Assembly (NCBI GenBank): GCA_037045225.1
Contig: JBAOHZ010000009.1
Span: 620,001 to 684,000, forward strand
Direction: 5' to 3'
DNA from: Nitrospira sp.
GTDB lineage: Bacteria; Nitrospirota; Nitrospiria; Nitrospirales; Nitrospiraceae
DNA length: 64,000 nucleotides
Below the pieces are notes generated by a model. That model saw nothing but the letters and a program-made list of their open reading frames with translations. It did not search any database and was not told the origin of the DNA. Numbering within the stretch: the stretch's first letter is position 1; every line of letters begins with the position of its first letter. The position numbers and the translations under genes are program-made. This document shows positions 35,410 to 44,478 of this stretch, piece by piece.

Positions 35410-35517
35410 CGGCTTGGGGGGACCAAGGCCGAAGCCCCCGCCAACAGAACGCGTATTGCACGCTTAAATTTCTGAAAATTTTTTCAGTACCTGATTCTCA
35501 GCCTGGAGTGAATTTTG

Positions 35518-35523
35518 TATAAT
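35518..35523 (+). promoter_or_regulatory. Consensus -10 TATAAT six bases before an ATG
   Basis: A perfect TATAAT preceded by TTTTG stands 6 bases upstream of ATG 35530. No good -35 is seen at 16-18 bases. Transcription would begin at or next to the ATG. Confidence 0.5.
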
Positions 35524-35529
35524 CCAACC

Positions 35530-35970
35530 ATGAGGCTGCAACCTACGGACGGGCATTCACTCCGGCGGGCGATGAGTAACACAGTCGTCCGGCTCGGAAT
35601 CGTAACGGTTTTGGCTTGCGCCCTCCCCATTAGCGTACTCTCGGCTGCAGCCTTGGTCGAAGTGACAGAACTCCTAGCCCATCCCGATCACTACGACCAC
35701 CAAGTCGTCACCGTCAGCGGACGCGTGACTAGCTTTCAACTGGCCACCAATCGCGACGGCCAACCGGCGTTCGGCTTTCTCCTGCAGGACACCGCAGGAA
35801 CTGTGAAAGTGGTGGGGCTGGGAAAGTCGGATGTGCGAGAGGGTGACTACGTGGTAGTCGAAGGGATCTTCAGCCGTCTTCGTCAGGCCGGTCGCGCTAT
35901 TGTGTATAACGAGATCAAGGCCACATCGGTCCAGTCGATGGCCAGGATGAATCCAGACCTGGTCGGTTAA
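35530..35970 (+). CDS. Exported OB-fold protein
   Basis: The 146-residue protein has a signal peptide (VVRLGIVTVLACALPISVLSAA) and then an OB-fold of the tRNA-anti/CcmE-like kind (HQVVTVSGRVTSFQLA; FGFLLQDTAGTVKVVGLG; REGDYVVVEGIFSRL). Such exported OB domains bind oligosaccharide, heme or protein; the ligand here is unknown. ATG 35530 lies 6 bases after TATAAT, suggesting a leaderless mRNA; ATG 35572 gives a shorter, more typical signal peptide and is a real alternative. Its end overlaps the opposite-strand slyD-like gene by 4 bases. Confidence 0.75.
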   Translation: MRLQPTDGHSLRRAMSNTVVRLGIVTVLACALPISVLSAAALVEVTELLAHPDHYDHQVVTVSGRVTSFQLATNRDGQPAFGFLLQDTAGTVKVVGLGKSDVREGDYVVVEGIFSRLRQAGRAIVYNEIKATSVQSMARMNPDLVG

Positions 35971-36443
35971 CGCGCTGCGTTTTCCCCGAACACAGCTCCC
36001 GTCATCAGCTGGCGTTCACCACGCCGGATGTCGAGCACCCTGAGATTGAACAACAACGTCTTCCCGGCAAGCGGATGGTTGAGGTCAAGCACGATCACTT
36101 CCGGCCTGATGTCGGCGACATAAGGAAACACCACCCGACCGTCCGGAGCGGTAGTTTCCAACTTCATCCCGATCCGTTGGGCCTCCTCCGGAACTCGATC
36201 TCGACTGACTTCGAAAAACCCCTCAGGGTGAATCTCTCCGTAGGCATCCACGGGCGCGACTGACACCAGCTTGGCTGTCCCGAGTTCCATGCCGTCAAGT
36301 GCCGCTTCCAAGCCTTCCAGAATCTCCTCTTGTCCATGGGTGTAGATCAGCGGAGATTCCCCGACAGTAGTCTCAATGACACGGTCGTCTTCGAGCCGAA
36401 TGGTATATTCGACGGACACAAGATCGCCCTTGGATACGAACAT
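35967..36443 (-). CDS. FKBP-type peptidyl-prolyl isomerase, SlyD-like
   Basis: The 158-residue protein shows the SlyD layout: an FKBP part (GDLVSVEYTIRLEDDRVIETT; YTHGQEEILEGLEAALDGME) with an insert-in-flap domain (AYGEIHPEGFFEVSR to VFPYVADI) and a return strand (VILDL-like VIVLDLNHPLAGKTL). There is no His-rich metal tail, unlike E. coli SlyD. It should isomerise prolines and act as a cytoplasmic chaperone. Confidence 0.9.
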   Translation of the reverse strand: MFVSKGDLVSVEYTIRLEDDRVIETTVGESPLIYTHGQEEILEGLEAALDGMELGTAKLVSVAPVDAYGEIHPEGFFEVSRDRVPEEAQRIGMKLETTAPDGRVVFPYVADIRPEVIVLDLNHPLAGKTLLFNLRVLDIRRGERQLMTGAVFGENAAR

Positions 36444-36730
36444 CTCTCACACTCCTTCTCGGCTGCCCCATGGACTCAGGCCATGGTTCACGCCTCCGTG
36501 GCCGACTGTGCGCCCAACCGGCTGCTCTCGCTCGTCGATCAAGTGGCGGATAGCGATACTCAGGGAGCCACATCCACTCCTACCCTATCACGGAGAGGTA
36601 CGGGGGTCATGCGAATAGCAGGAACCACCGTCCGGCGTCGACCGATCTGGGCAGGAGGCCGACGTAAACGGGAATCGCCCGGTGCGGCCAAAAATCGGGG
36701 CACGACGAAGGAACAGGCAGGAATCAATCG

Positions 36731-37297
36731 TTACCAGTGCCGGTAAGGACCTGAATCGAGATGCACAAACTTGCCACGCGGATAGTATCCCACCCCGCCA
36801 CAACCGAGTCGCAATGCGACCTCACGTAGTGTCCGCAACGACACACCGGGAATCTGCACATCGACCGCTTTTCCCGACATATGGTAACTATGGCGCGCCG
36901 CGCGTGTGCCCATTCTGATGAGCTGCTCGTTATACTCAGGCGAACGATACCCGGACACAATATGCACCGTGCGACGACCGCCGATTCGCTTCTGCACGAG
37001 ATTGATGAATTCAATCAGCTGCACATCCATCATCGCGGTTTCGTTCGTGTGGTGGCAGCGCAGAAAATGATTGAGCGCATTGAGTGCATCCTGATCGTAC
37101 TCGCCGGCTCCGTCCCGGTACGTAACCGACAGCCGTTCATCGGTCTGCAGGTTGTATAAGTTCAACCGGCCGTCAGGCAACCGCGACGCCCACGTCTTGG
37201 ACGGAAAGGCCACGCGAGCAAATGCCAATGCAACCCCGGCCGTGGCCGTGCGTAATAATCCCCGTCTGGTCCAGAGAGACGGTGCGTCAGATCCCAT
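36731..37297 (-). CDS. DUF882/YcbK-type M15-like protein, Tat-exported
   Basis: The 188-residue protein starts with a twin-arginine signal (WTRRGLLRTATAGVALAFA). The mature domain shows HIVSGYRSPEYNEQL, SYHMSGKAVDVQIPG and GKFVHLDSG, the zinc-type layout of DUF882/M15 carboxypeptidase-like proteins. It probably acts on peptidoglycan in the periplasm. ATG 37297 has GGGAG 7 bases upstream. The 287-base gap to the SlyD-like gene shows nothing recognisable. Confidence 0.87.
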   Translation of the reverse strand: MGSDAPSLWTRRGLLRTATAGVALAFARVAFPSKTWASRLPDGRLNLYNLQTDERLSVTYRDGAGEYDQDALNALNHFLRCHHTNETAMMDVQLIEFINLVQKRIGGRRTVHIVSGYRSPEYNEQLIRMGTRAARHSYHMSGKAVDVQIPGVSLRTLREVALRLGCGGVGYYPRGKFVHLDSGPYRHW

Positions 37298-37609
37298 CAC
37301 GTTGCTCCCACTCAATCATCTGGTCACAATCAGTCGCTCTCTGCGGCTGTCTGCCGTGACGCGCAGAACCGGTGGTTGACCGCCGCCACATCTGGGAGCG
37401 GCACGTCAACATCGCCGGGGCACAGAATACACCTCGAGGAAGAAGACACCTCGGAAGACACCCAACTCAGCGGGTGAATGCAGACCGTTACTCTTAGCAA
37501 ATCGCCGAGGAACGGTCAACCAATTCCCCCGATGAATGCCGGCTCCGCCTTCAGACGCGCACAGATCGCGCATCATGTGCACGCCATGCACCACCCATCG
37601 GCAGTGAGA
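37298..37609. other. Gap between DUF882 gene and sigma-54 regulator gene
   Basis: These 312 bases hold no recognised gene. A minus-strand frame at 37406-37594 (62 residues, GTG start) contains a GNWLTVPRRFAKSNGL stretch, but it lacks a ribosome-binding site and is left out. It presumably contains the DUF882 promoter, which I cannot define. Confidence 0.35.
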
Positions 37610-39022
37610 TTAGTGTTCGGTCATCGAGGCTCGCGGGGACAGCCCGAGCACGCGCCGCGCATCAAGCGTTCGATCCATCCCATATTGGCGCAGCCGTCGA
37701 TACAAGGTCGATCGACTGATACCCAGTTCCTGCGCGGCCCGACTCAAGTTCCCTTGCGACAAGGTAAACGCCTTCATGATCAGATCGGTTTCGATCCGCT
37801 GTTGATTGACCTTAAAGGAAATCGAACCGTCGTCGCCGGGCACCGTCGAGTGCGCGATATCCAAATCCATCGGGGTGACGTGCGTCCCCTCCGCCATGAC
37901 GACCGCACGCCCGACCCTGTTGGACAACTCACGCACATTGCCGGGCCAGGAATAGGCCCGCATCGCCTCCATCGCTTCGCGAGTGAATCCCTCGAGCGGC
38001 TTCTTGTAGTGAGCCGCGGCCTGACGAAGGAAGGCCATGGCTATCAAGGCAATATCTTCGCCGCGCTCTCGCAGAGGAGGCAGATTGATGTGCACGACGC
38101 CGAGCCGATAATAGAGATCTTCGCGGAACGTGCCCTTTTCAATCGCTTCCTTGAGATTCACGTTCGTGGCCGCGATGATGCGGACATTCATTTCGATCGA
38201 TTGACACCCGCCCACCCGTTCAAATGTGTGATCTTGAAGAAACCGCAGCAGCTTCACTTGCAGAGCATTGGGCAGTTCGCCGACCTCGTCGAGGAAGAGC
38301 GTTCCTCCCTGAGCAAATTCAACCTTGCCCTTCTTTTGCCCCACGGCTCCCGTGAACGCTCCGCGCTCGTAACCGAACAGCTCCGACTCCAGCAGGCTTT
38401 CCGGAATCGCACCGCAATTGATCGGGATAAACGGCCCCTGCCGCCGTAGTCCCCGATCATGGATCGCGCGGGCCGTCAGCTCTTTGCCGGTCCCGCTGTC
38501 ACCGGTGATCAAAATAGGGGCATCATTGGTCGAAACCTTGCGGATCGCGTCAAAAATCCGATGGATGCTGGAACTCGTGCCGAGCATGCCGCTGAATTCA
38601 TCATGACCTGCCGCTGCCGTAACGCCCAACCCATCCCGTTCCAAATCGGCGACGCGCGCCGCACGCCGAATAATCTGCCGGAGAAGGCTCATGTCGAGCG
38701 GCTTGGACAACACGTCGTAGGCACCCTGCTGAACGGCGCGAACCGCAAGACTTCGCTCCGTGCTCTCCGTGTAGGCGATTACTTTTCCGCCATGTCCGGT
38801 CTGCCGCAATTCCTGCAAGACTCGCACGTATCCCTCGGCAACGGAATTCGACGACGATTCCAAGGCCAGGAGAGTCACCAGTGGCATCTGTTCGTGAATC
38901 TGCAACACCGCCGTCTGGGTCCACTCGGCGGCGATCAGCTCAAATTCGTCCTCGAACGATGAACGCACGGCCGCCGCGATGGACGGATCATCTTCCAAAA
39001 TGAATACTTTGGGTTTCGCCAC
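37610..39022 (-). CDS. Sigma-54 dependent response regulator (NtrC family)
   Basis: The 470-residue protein has an N-terminal receiver domain, an AAA+ domain (Walker A TGDSGTGKELTARA; sigma-54 contact loop ELFGYERGAFTGA; Walker B GGTLFLDEVGELP) and a Fis-type HTH (GNLSRAAQELGISRSTLYRRL). In the receiver the phospho-Asp position reads VTLLALES, so it may not be phosphorylated in the usual way. The start is GTG 39022 with AAGGAG 7 bases upstream. It activates sigma-54 promoters; targets are unknown. A pseudo-receiver gene lies just upstream on the same strand. Confidence 0.92.
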   Translation of the reverse strand: MAKPKVFILEDDPSIAAAVRSSFEDEFELIAAEWTQTAVLQIHEQMPLVTLLALESSSNSVAEGYVRVLQELRQTGHGGKVIAYTESTERSLAVRAVQQGAYDVLSKPLDMSLLRQIIRRAARVADLERDGLGVTAAAGHDEFSGMLGTSSSIHRIFDAIRKVSTNDAPILITGDSGTGKELTARAIHDRGLRRQGPFIPINCGAIPESLLESELFGYERGAFTGAVGQKKGKVEFAQGGTLFLDEVGELPNALQVKLLRFLQDHTFERVGGCQSIEMNVRIIAATNVNLKEAIEKGTFREDLYYRLGVVHINLPPLRERGEDIALIAMAFLRQAAAHYKKPLEGFTREAMEAMRAYSWPGNVRELSNRVGRAVVMAEGTHVTPMDLDIAHSTVPGDDGSISFKVNQQRIETDLIMKAFTLSQGNLSRAAQELGISRSTLYRRLRQYGMDRTLDARRVLGLSPRASMTEH

Positions 39023-39128
39023 GATTCGGCTCCTTTCAGCTAATGAGGCCGGAGAGCGACGGGTCAAAAGCCCCTCGGCTCGCGGTCTACGCGACACGAT
39101 GTCTTAGCAAGTCAGGCGTGGAGGCGTA

Positions 39129-39518
39129 CTACGCAAGCGGTGCCGGAGGATCCAAGGAGTCGCACAGAAACACATCGGCACCGAACGCTTTGGCCAAGTC
39201 TGGAAGGGATCCGCTCCAGCGGTCCGCCGTTCGATCTACCATTGCGATGATGGGCACTTGCGGGCAGGTCTTTTTGAGACGAGACAAGGGACTCTGAAGA
39301 GGGGCCGAGACAGAGGACACCCTCAGCACGATGACATCCGGCCGAAGCTCTTTCAGGTTATGCTCCAAGTGATGCACGGCCGAAGTTATGGTGGCCTGAT
39401 ACCCGTGCAGCGCAAACCAATCCGCGCATTTATACCCGTTCGTCACGTCTTCATACACCACGGCGACCGTCGGTCGCCTCGGCATTCGCGGCCTGTTGCT
39501 CCCAACCGATTGCACCAT
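39129..39518 (-). CDS. Stand-alone pseudo-receiver protein
   Basis: The 129-residue protein has a receiver-like pattern (TVAVVYEDVTNG; GYQATITSAVHHLEHNLKELRPDVIVLRVSS; VPIIAMVD; AFGADVFLCD). The position of the phospho-Asp after strand 3 reads VLRVSS, so the domain cannot be phosphorylated there. The acidic pair near the start is also reduced. GGAGGG stands directly before the start codons, so ATG 39518 or GTG 39515 may be used. It lies 106 bases upstream of the sigma-54 regulator and may modulate it by contact. Confidence 0.65.
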   Translation of the reverse strand: MVQSVGSNRPRMPRRPTVAVVYEDVTNGYKCADWFALHGYQATITSAVHHLEHNLKELRPDVIVLRVSSVSAPLQSPLSRLKKTCPQVPIIAMVDRTADRWSGSLPDLAKAFGADVFLCDSLDPPAPLA

Positions 39519-39542
39519 CATTCCCTCCACACGTTCATCGGC

Positions 39543-39785
39543 CTAACTCGTGCGTCGAACGTCGGTGATTTGCGTCAATCGATGCTCCATGTGATGCCCC
39601 CACCAGCTCAAGTCTTGCAGCATGGCGATTTCCACCACAGTCAACTTGGTCAAGATACTGGGCCAACCAGGCCGAAACGAACCGGTCCGACGGTCGATAC
39701 ACGATCGCTCAACCATCCCGTTTCTTTGAACAGCCTCAAAGACCTCGAGCAATGTCGTCGTCGGGGATATCCAGGGACTATGCAT
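39543..39785 (-). CDS. Small hypothetical protein, 80 residues
   Basis: No family is recognised. The frame runs from ATG 39785 to a TAG 24 bases before the pseudo-receiver gene, same strand. The sequence has a plausible helical C-terminus (TVVEIAMLQDLSWWGHHMEHRL). The ribosome-binding site is weak (CAGGCTC). It is included because of strand, spacing and protein-like composition, with modest confidence. Confidence 0.45.
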   Translation of the reverse strand: MHSPWISPTTTLLEVFEAVQRNGMVERSCIDRRTGSFRPGWPSILTKLTVVEIAMLQDLSWWGHHMEHRLTQITDVRRTS

Positions 39786-39909
39786 GAGCCTGAGAATAGG
39801 CCCGGAGAGAACCTGATGCTATAGGCAGGGGTGCCATTTATGCGTCACAAATAGACAGTATTAGTTCGTCATAGTTACGACTACGTCTGGCAGACTGTCG
39901 GCCATGCAA

Positions 39910-40557
39910 TCATACGACCAACCCATGTTGCAGGGCATAGCGCGTTAACTCCGCATTGTTCTTGAGATTCATTTTATCCAAAATTCTTGCCCGATACGTA
40001 CTGATGGTCGTGACGCTCAGGTGAATACTTTCGGCAATATCGCTGACGGTTTTCCCAGACGCGATCAAGCACAGCACTTCGTACTCCCGATCCGACAGCC
40101 GTTCATGCGCCAACTTGTCGATACCCGTCCTGACCGTCAGCGCCAGGGCTTCTCCCACTGAAGCACTGACGTATTGGCCACCGGCCATCACCTTTTTTGA
40201 TGCGTGCACCAATTCTTCCGGCGCGCTGGCCTTGGTGAGATACCCTGCGGCACCGGCCTTGAACATACGAATCGCATATTGGTCCTCCGGGTGCATACTC
40301 AGAATCAAGACCGGCAACGTCGGCGCCAGTTGCTTGAGCTCCTTCAGCACCTCGGGACCACTGCGTCCCGGCATGCTGATGTCCATGACCACAAGATCGT
40401 AGGACCGCTCACGCACCTGATCAAGCATCTCCTGCGCGTTTCCACACTCGGCCATCGTGGCGCCTTCGAAGCCTTCTTCCAAAATATCCTTCACACCACG
40501 GCGAAAGGACGGATGGTCATCCACGAGAAGAATTCGCACGGTTCCGGTTGTTCGCAT
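39910..40557 (-). CDS. NarL/LuxR-type response regulator
   Basis: The 215-residue regulator has a receiver (LLVDDHPSFRRG; acceptor Asp in LVVMDISMPGRSG; Lys in LTKASAPEE) and a LuxR HTH (LSDREYEVLCLIASGKTVSDIAESIHLS). ATG 40557 has GGAGGG 5 bases upstream. It begins 31 bases after the stop of the large PAS kinase and is certainly its partner. It probably binds DNA as a phosphorylated dimer. Confidence 0.95.
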   Translation of the reverse strand: MRTTGTVRILLVDDHPSFRRGVKDILEEGFEGATMAECGNAQEMLDQVRERSYDLVVMDISMPGRSGPEVLKELKQLAPTLPVLILSMHPEDQYAIRMFKAGAAGYLTKASAPEELVHASKKVMAGGQYVSASVGEALALTVRTGIDKLAHERLSDREYEVLCLIASGKTVSDIAESIHLSVTTISTYRARILDKMNLKNNAELTRYALQHGLVV

Positions 40558-40588
40558 AGTACCCTCCATCATGCGCTGGTCCTCTCTG

Positions 40589-43500
40589 TTACCGAGGCAA
40601 TTGCAGCACGATCGTCGTGCCGGCACCTTCCCTCGTGTCAATCTGCACGTCCCCGCCGAGCAATCCGGCGCGCTCGCGCATCCCCAACAAACCAAAGGAT
40701 CTGGCGTCGGCAAGCCGATCAGGCGGAATTCCGCACCCGTTGTCGTTGACCTGCAACAACAATCCCACGCCCTGATCCTCCAAACGCACCTGCACCTCCG
40801 TCGCCTTGGCGTGCCGGGTCACATTGGTCAACGCCTCCTGACAAATTCGAAACACGGCAGTGGCATGCTCAGGGGCCACCCGCAAATCTTCATGGCTGAC
40901 CGTGCAGTGACAGGGAATGCCGGTGCGACGTTGAAAATCACGGCACTGCCATTCGATGGCCGCAACCAGACCAAGATCATCGAGCACACCCGGTCGGAGC
41001 TCCGCCACAATCCGCTGTACGGAGGTGATGGTACTATCAACCTGCTCCTTCATCCCTCGAATTTTGTCGTCGATCTTGGCACGATCCCGTGGAATCAGCC
41101 GTTCCCCCAGTAACCCGCCCAAACGAGACAGATCGATCTTCAGGCAGGTCAGGCCCACGCCCAACTCATCGTGCAATTCGCGCGCAATTCGCCCGCGTTC
41201 CTCTTCACGAATCCCTTCCATCCGCCCGGAGAGCTTACGAAGGCGTCGCAGAGAATCCTGCAATTGTTCCTCGGCACGTTTCCGATCCGTCGTGTCCTTA
41301 AAGACAACCACCGCCCCGACGATGTCCCCTCGTTCACGAATCGGGGTACTCACATATTCCACGGAGAAACTGGTTCCGTCTCTTCGCCAGAACCGGCTGT
41401 CCGCCTCTTCCAGAATTTCACCGGCCTGAAGCGTCTCGGCAATCGGGCTCCCGTGTCCAGCAAAGGACGGGTCGGCATCATCGGGACCATGCACCAGCGT
41501 CGCAAACGACTGTCCGATCAATTGCTCTGCCTCCCAGCCAAACATTTTCGCGGCCGCCGGATTGACGAACGTCAGTCGCCCGTCGCGGTCGATCCCGTAG
41601 ATTCCCTCTCCCGCAGAATTCAACACGACTTGGTTGTGATGATGCAGGCGGTCCAGTTCTTCCTCCGCCGCGCGCCGCTCGCTGATGTCGCGCATGATAA
41701 TCGTAAAAAAGAGATCCGATTTCCCTTGCCAGGACGTCACACTCAACTCAAGCGGAAATTCGCCTCCGTCTTTTCGTCGACCGAGGAGTTCCAGCGTCTT
41801 GCTGGTCAGTTGCACCCGTTCCAGCACTCGCACCCGCTGAACGTTTCGTTCCAATTCTTCGTGGTACCGCTCGGGAATGATGGTCGTGACAGGCTGCCCA
41901 ATGATGTCTTCCGCCGAATACCCGAAGGTCGCCTCAGCGCCCTTGTTCCAGAACGCCACTTTCATAAGCGCATTCACCAAGACAATGGCGTCCTTCGTCG
42001 ACTGTACGATGGAGCGCAACCGTTCCTCGCTGACCCGCAGCGCATCTTCGATCCGGCGGCGTTCGGTGACATCACGGATGATCCCCAAGACACCGATGAC
42101 TCGGCCTTGGCGCATCTGCGGCGTGCCGACGAACTCTCCCGTCACATACCCGCCCTGCTTCGTACTGATCTGCATCGAACAGGTGAGCGGCGCACCGCGC
42201 TCAAGAATGGCCTGCAAGACATCCTGACAAAACCCTGCGTCATCGGGATGCAGCAGCGCAACCAGCGGTTCTCCCATCCATTGGGAACGGGACCAGTTCG
42301 TGACCGTCTCAAAGGCCGGATTGAGTGAGGTGATTGTGAGGTCGGCCGAGAGGGTGAAGATGATATCCCGCGCCCCTTCGACCAAACTTCGGAAACGATA
42401 TTCGGATTCGAACAAGGCATCCTGCGCCCGTTTCAGCCACGTAATGTCATGAAACACCAGCACGGTCCCGGACAGCGCACCGGCCTCATCTTTGATCGGC
42501 CGGGCATTGATACTGATCCACCGGCCGGGCAAACTCGGAGAAGCCCGCAGATACACTTCGAGCCACCCAATATTCTCGCCTCGCAGCGCGCGCCCCAGCG
42601 GCCAGGCATCCGGCTGGAACGGCGTCACCGTATCCGCATGAAAAAACTCATACCGCTCCGCCCAGGCTATCGGAGGGGCCTGCGTAGGAGAAAATCCGAG
42701 AATGCTTTCCACCGCCGGATTGGCCACGACCAGCTGCCCTGCCGCATCCGTCACCACCACGCCGTCGCCCATGCTTCGCAGCACGGAGTTCACGATTCTC
42801 GTCTGCGCATCCAATGCCTGTTCAGATCGCTCCAGCGCGTCCGCTCGTTCACGAACCGCTTGCTTGGCCTGCGCAATGCCTGCCGACTGCGTCCGAACCG
42901 CGTTTTCGTATACCTGTAACAATTGCTCTGCCACGGCCAATCGTGAGTCGTGCCGAAGATGGGGCCGCCGCTCCGGCGCGCCGGCCACACACCCGGCGCT
43001 CGACGAAGGCTCGACACCCGTTTCCGGAGGAGCGGTCTCATCGAAGGCCAACAATGACGTCTTGAGACTCAACGCCAGAGATTTGCACAGCGTCGCCGTC
43101 TCGCGAGGTACCGGGGTTCGTGAAAATAAGATCACCGCGAACAGATCACGGGAGGGTAACATCCCGCCGAAACACAAGACCGATTTGACGCCATACTTGA
43201 GAACGAACTCCTTCTGCATCGGCACATGCGTGCTTCCCACCGCGTCCGGAACATAAAAAACGTTGAAGGTCTTCTCCTCCAGATCCACCAGCCATTCCCC
43301 TTCGGGCGTCACCTCGAAGCTGGACGCCGCACCGAATTGGTGCAGGAGTTGTGAAAACATCGGAAACTGCTTCACAAAATCGGCGTTGACCATCGGAATC
43401 ACGCGGTAGCGATGGGAGCGTTCCACGTGATTCCAGTCCGGCTCTTCACCGGCCGTGGCGATGAGGGTAAAACACTTGAGATCGGGAAATGGAGCGGTCC

Positions 43501-43744
43501 CCCCCAGTTTTTCGCGCACCATCTCCTGGGTCGTTGGATCCAACCGGCTGTAGGAGCTCGTCTTGAAGCAGCGGACCAGGACGCAGTCACGGTCCCCTGT
43601 GCCTGCATCGCCGAGGGTGTTGAAGAGATAGTCCACCGCACGCGACGCCGCCTCCTGCAGAGAGTTCGACTGCTCCCCCAGTTGACGCAACACGGCTGAG
43701 CATTCAGTCATTTCCAACAGGGAAAAACGAGCCAGACTATACAC
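40589..43744 (-). CDS. Multi-PAS sensor histidine kinase of the NarX/DesK (HisKA_3) class
   Basis: The 1051-residue soluble kinase has an N-terminal sensory region (about 1-230, GAF-like, no membrane helix), a coiled coil (about 270-315), four PAS/PAC modules (about 315-815), HisKA_3 (RGRIARELHDELGVGLTCLK, acceptor His) and HATPase_c (TNVTRHAKATEV; NDNGCGIP; GLLGMRERAGLLGG). The GTG at 43744 has GAGGA 8 bases upstream; ATG 43711 is an alternative. It is co-transcribed with the NarL-type regulator from the promoter at 43886. The PAS chain suggests redox or small-ligand sensing, but no heme or flavin ligand could be identified. Confidence 0.93.
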   Translation of the reverse strand: MYSLARFSLLEMTECSAVLRQLGEQSNSLQEAASRAVDYLFNTLGDAGTGDRDCVLVRCFKTSSYSRLDPTTQEMVREKLGGTAPFPDLKCFTLIATAGEEPDWNHVERSHRYRVIPMVNADFVKQFPMFSQLLHQFGAASSFEVTPEGEWLVDLEEKTFNVFYVPDAVGSTHVPMQKEFVLKYGVKSVLCFGGMLPSRDLFAVILFSRTPVPRETATLCKSLALSLKTSLLAFDETAPPETGVEPSSSAGCVAGAPERRPHLRHDSRLAVAEQLLQVYENAVRTQSAGIAQAKQAVRERADALERSEQALDAQTRIVNSVLRSMGDGVVVTDAAGQLVVANPAVESILGFSPTQAPPIAWAERYEFFHADTVTPFQPDAWPLGRALRGENIGWLEVYLRASPSLPGRWISINARPIKDEAGALSGTVLVFHDITWLKRAQDALFESEYRFRSLVEGARDIIFTLSADLTITSLNPAFETVTNWSRSQWMGEPLVALLHPDDAGFCQDVLQAILERGAPLTCSMQISTKQGGYVTGEFVGTPQMRQGRVIGVLGIIRDVTERRRIEDALRVSEERLRSIVQSTKDAIVLVNALMKVAFWNKGAEATFGYSAEDIIGQPVTTIIPERYHEELERNVQRVRVLERVQLTSKTLELLGRRKDGGEFPLELSVTSWQGKSDLFFTIIMRDISERRAAEEELDRLHHHNQVVLNSAGEGIYGIDRDGRLTFVNPAAAKMFGWEAEQLIGQSFATLVHGPDDADPSFAGHGSPIAETLQAGEILEEADSRFWRRDGTSFSVEYVSTPIRERGDIVGAVVVFKDTTDRKRAEEQLQDSLRRLRKLSGRMEGIREEERGRIARELHDELGVGLTCLKIDLSRLGGLLGERLIPRDRAKIDDKIRGMKEQVDSTITSVQRIVAELRPGVLDDLGLVAAIEWQCRDFQRRTGIPCHCTVSHEDLRVAPEHATAVFRICQEALTNVTRHAKATEVQVRLEDQGVGLLLQVNDNGCGIPPDRLADARSFGLLGMRERAGLLGGDVQIDTREGAGTTIVLQLPR

Positions 43745-43885
43745 AGGCGGGTCCTCGGGTGATGGGGGAATACGGAGTTACGCGCCACTGATGGACGTTC
43801 GTCCGGAGAAGCCAAATCATGAGGAAGGGCGCGCCTCTGCAGAACACTGCCTTGCACGGCGAGACACAGAGTTACTCTCGAGGCG

Positions 43886-43914
43886 AGTCTAGTAAAGGGG
43901 ACCCGCCCTGTCAA
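43886..43914 (-). promoter_or_regulatory. Sigma-70 type promoter of the PAS kinase-regulator operon
   Basis: Minus-strand TTGACA (43914-43909), a 17-base spacer and TAGACT (43891-43886). The leader to GTG 43744 is about 135 bases. Confidence 0.75.
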
Positions 43915-44002
43915 GGCAGGTAGTCATGCGGGACGCCTCAAGGCGGCGAGAAGAACGACCGGATGGAATCTTATGAGGCCAGGGTGCGGGCAACGACCGC
44001 AG

Positions 44003-44425
44003 CTATCCGGGGAAAGCCCGTTGAGAGAGCGCTTGAGACAACAACGCCACGTCCGAGGGATAAGTGAGGCGCTCCAGCGCGTCCTCGCGACTGACCCACT
44101 GCACCTCGTCAACCTCTCCGTCCGGCACGCCCGACTCCTCGAGCGCCGACATGTGAAACCACACCACTGTCTTGCGAAACCGCCGCCCTTGTCGTTGAAA
44201 CCAATATTCGGTCGTAGAGAGGTCCGCCTCGATCCGGCACCACCAACCGGTTTCTTCTAACACTTCCCGCACGGCAGCCTGAGCAGGCGTTTCACCGGCA
44301 TCGAGCCGTCCCTTAGGGAACGACCAGACGGGACGTCCTTTGATGTCGGACACCCGGATCAGCAACACATTCTGTTGCCGCAACACCACACCACCAGCCG
44401 ATCGCACGAGGCCCGCTTCAGGCAT
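44003..44425 (-). CDS. Nudix hydrolase
   Basis: The 140-residue protein has an exact Nudix box, GRLDAGETPAQAAVREVLEETGW, in an otherwise typical fold (SAGGVVLRQQNVLLIRV; WSFPKG). It resembles Ap4A/NTP pyrophosphohydrolases, but the substrate is not certain. ATG 44425 has GAGGGG upstream; the longer frame overlaps the SDR gene and is not needed. It follows the SDR gene by 53 bases. Confidence 0.88.
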   Translation of the reverse strand: MPEAGLVRSAGGVVLRQQNVLLIRVSDIKGRPVWSFPKGRLDAGETPAQAAVREVLEETGWWCRIEADLSTTEYWFQRQGRRFRKTVVWFHMSALEESGVPDGEVDEVQWVSREDALERLTYPSDVALLSQALSQRAFPG

Positions 44426-44478
44426 GACCCACCCCTCTCCCCACCACACGACCCAGGGCTCGCTCTGACAGACTCCAT

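Noticed and set aside
37406..37594. Minus-strand 62-codon frame resembling a small antitoxin
   Set aside because: GTG start without a ribosome-binding site and no partner toxin; evidence too weak.
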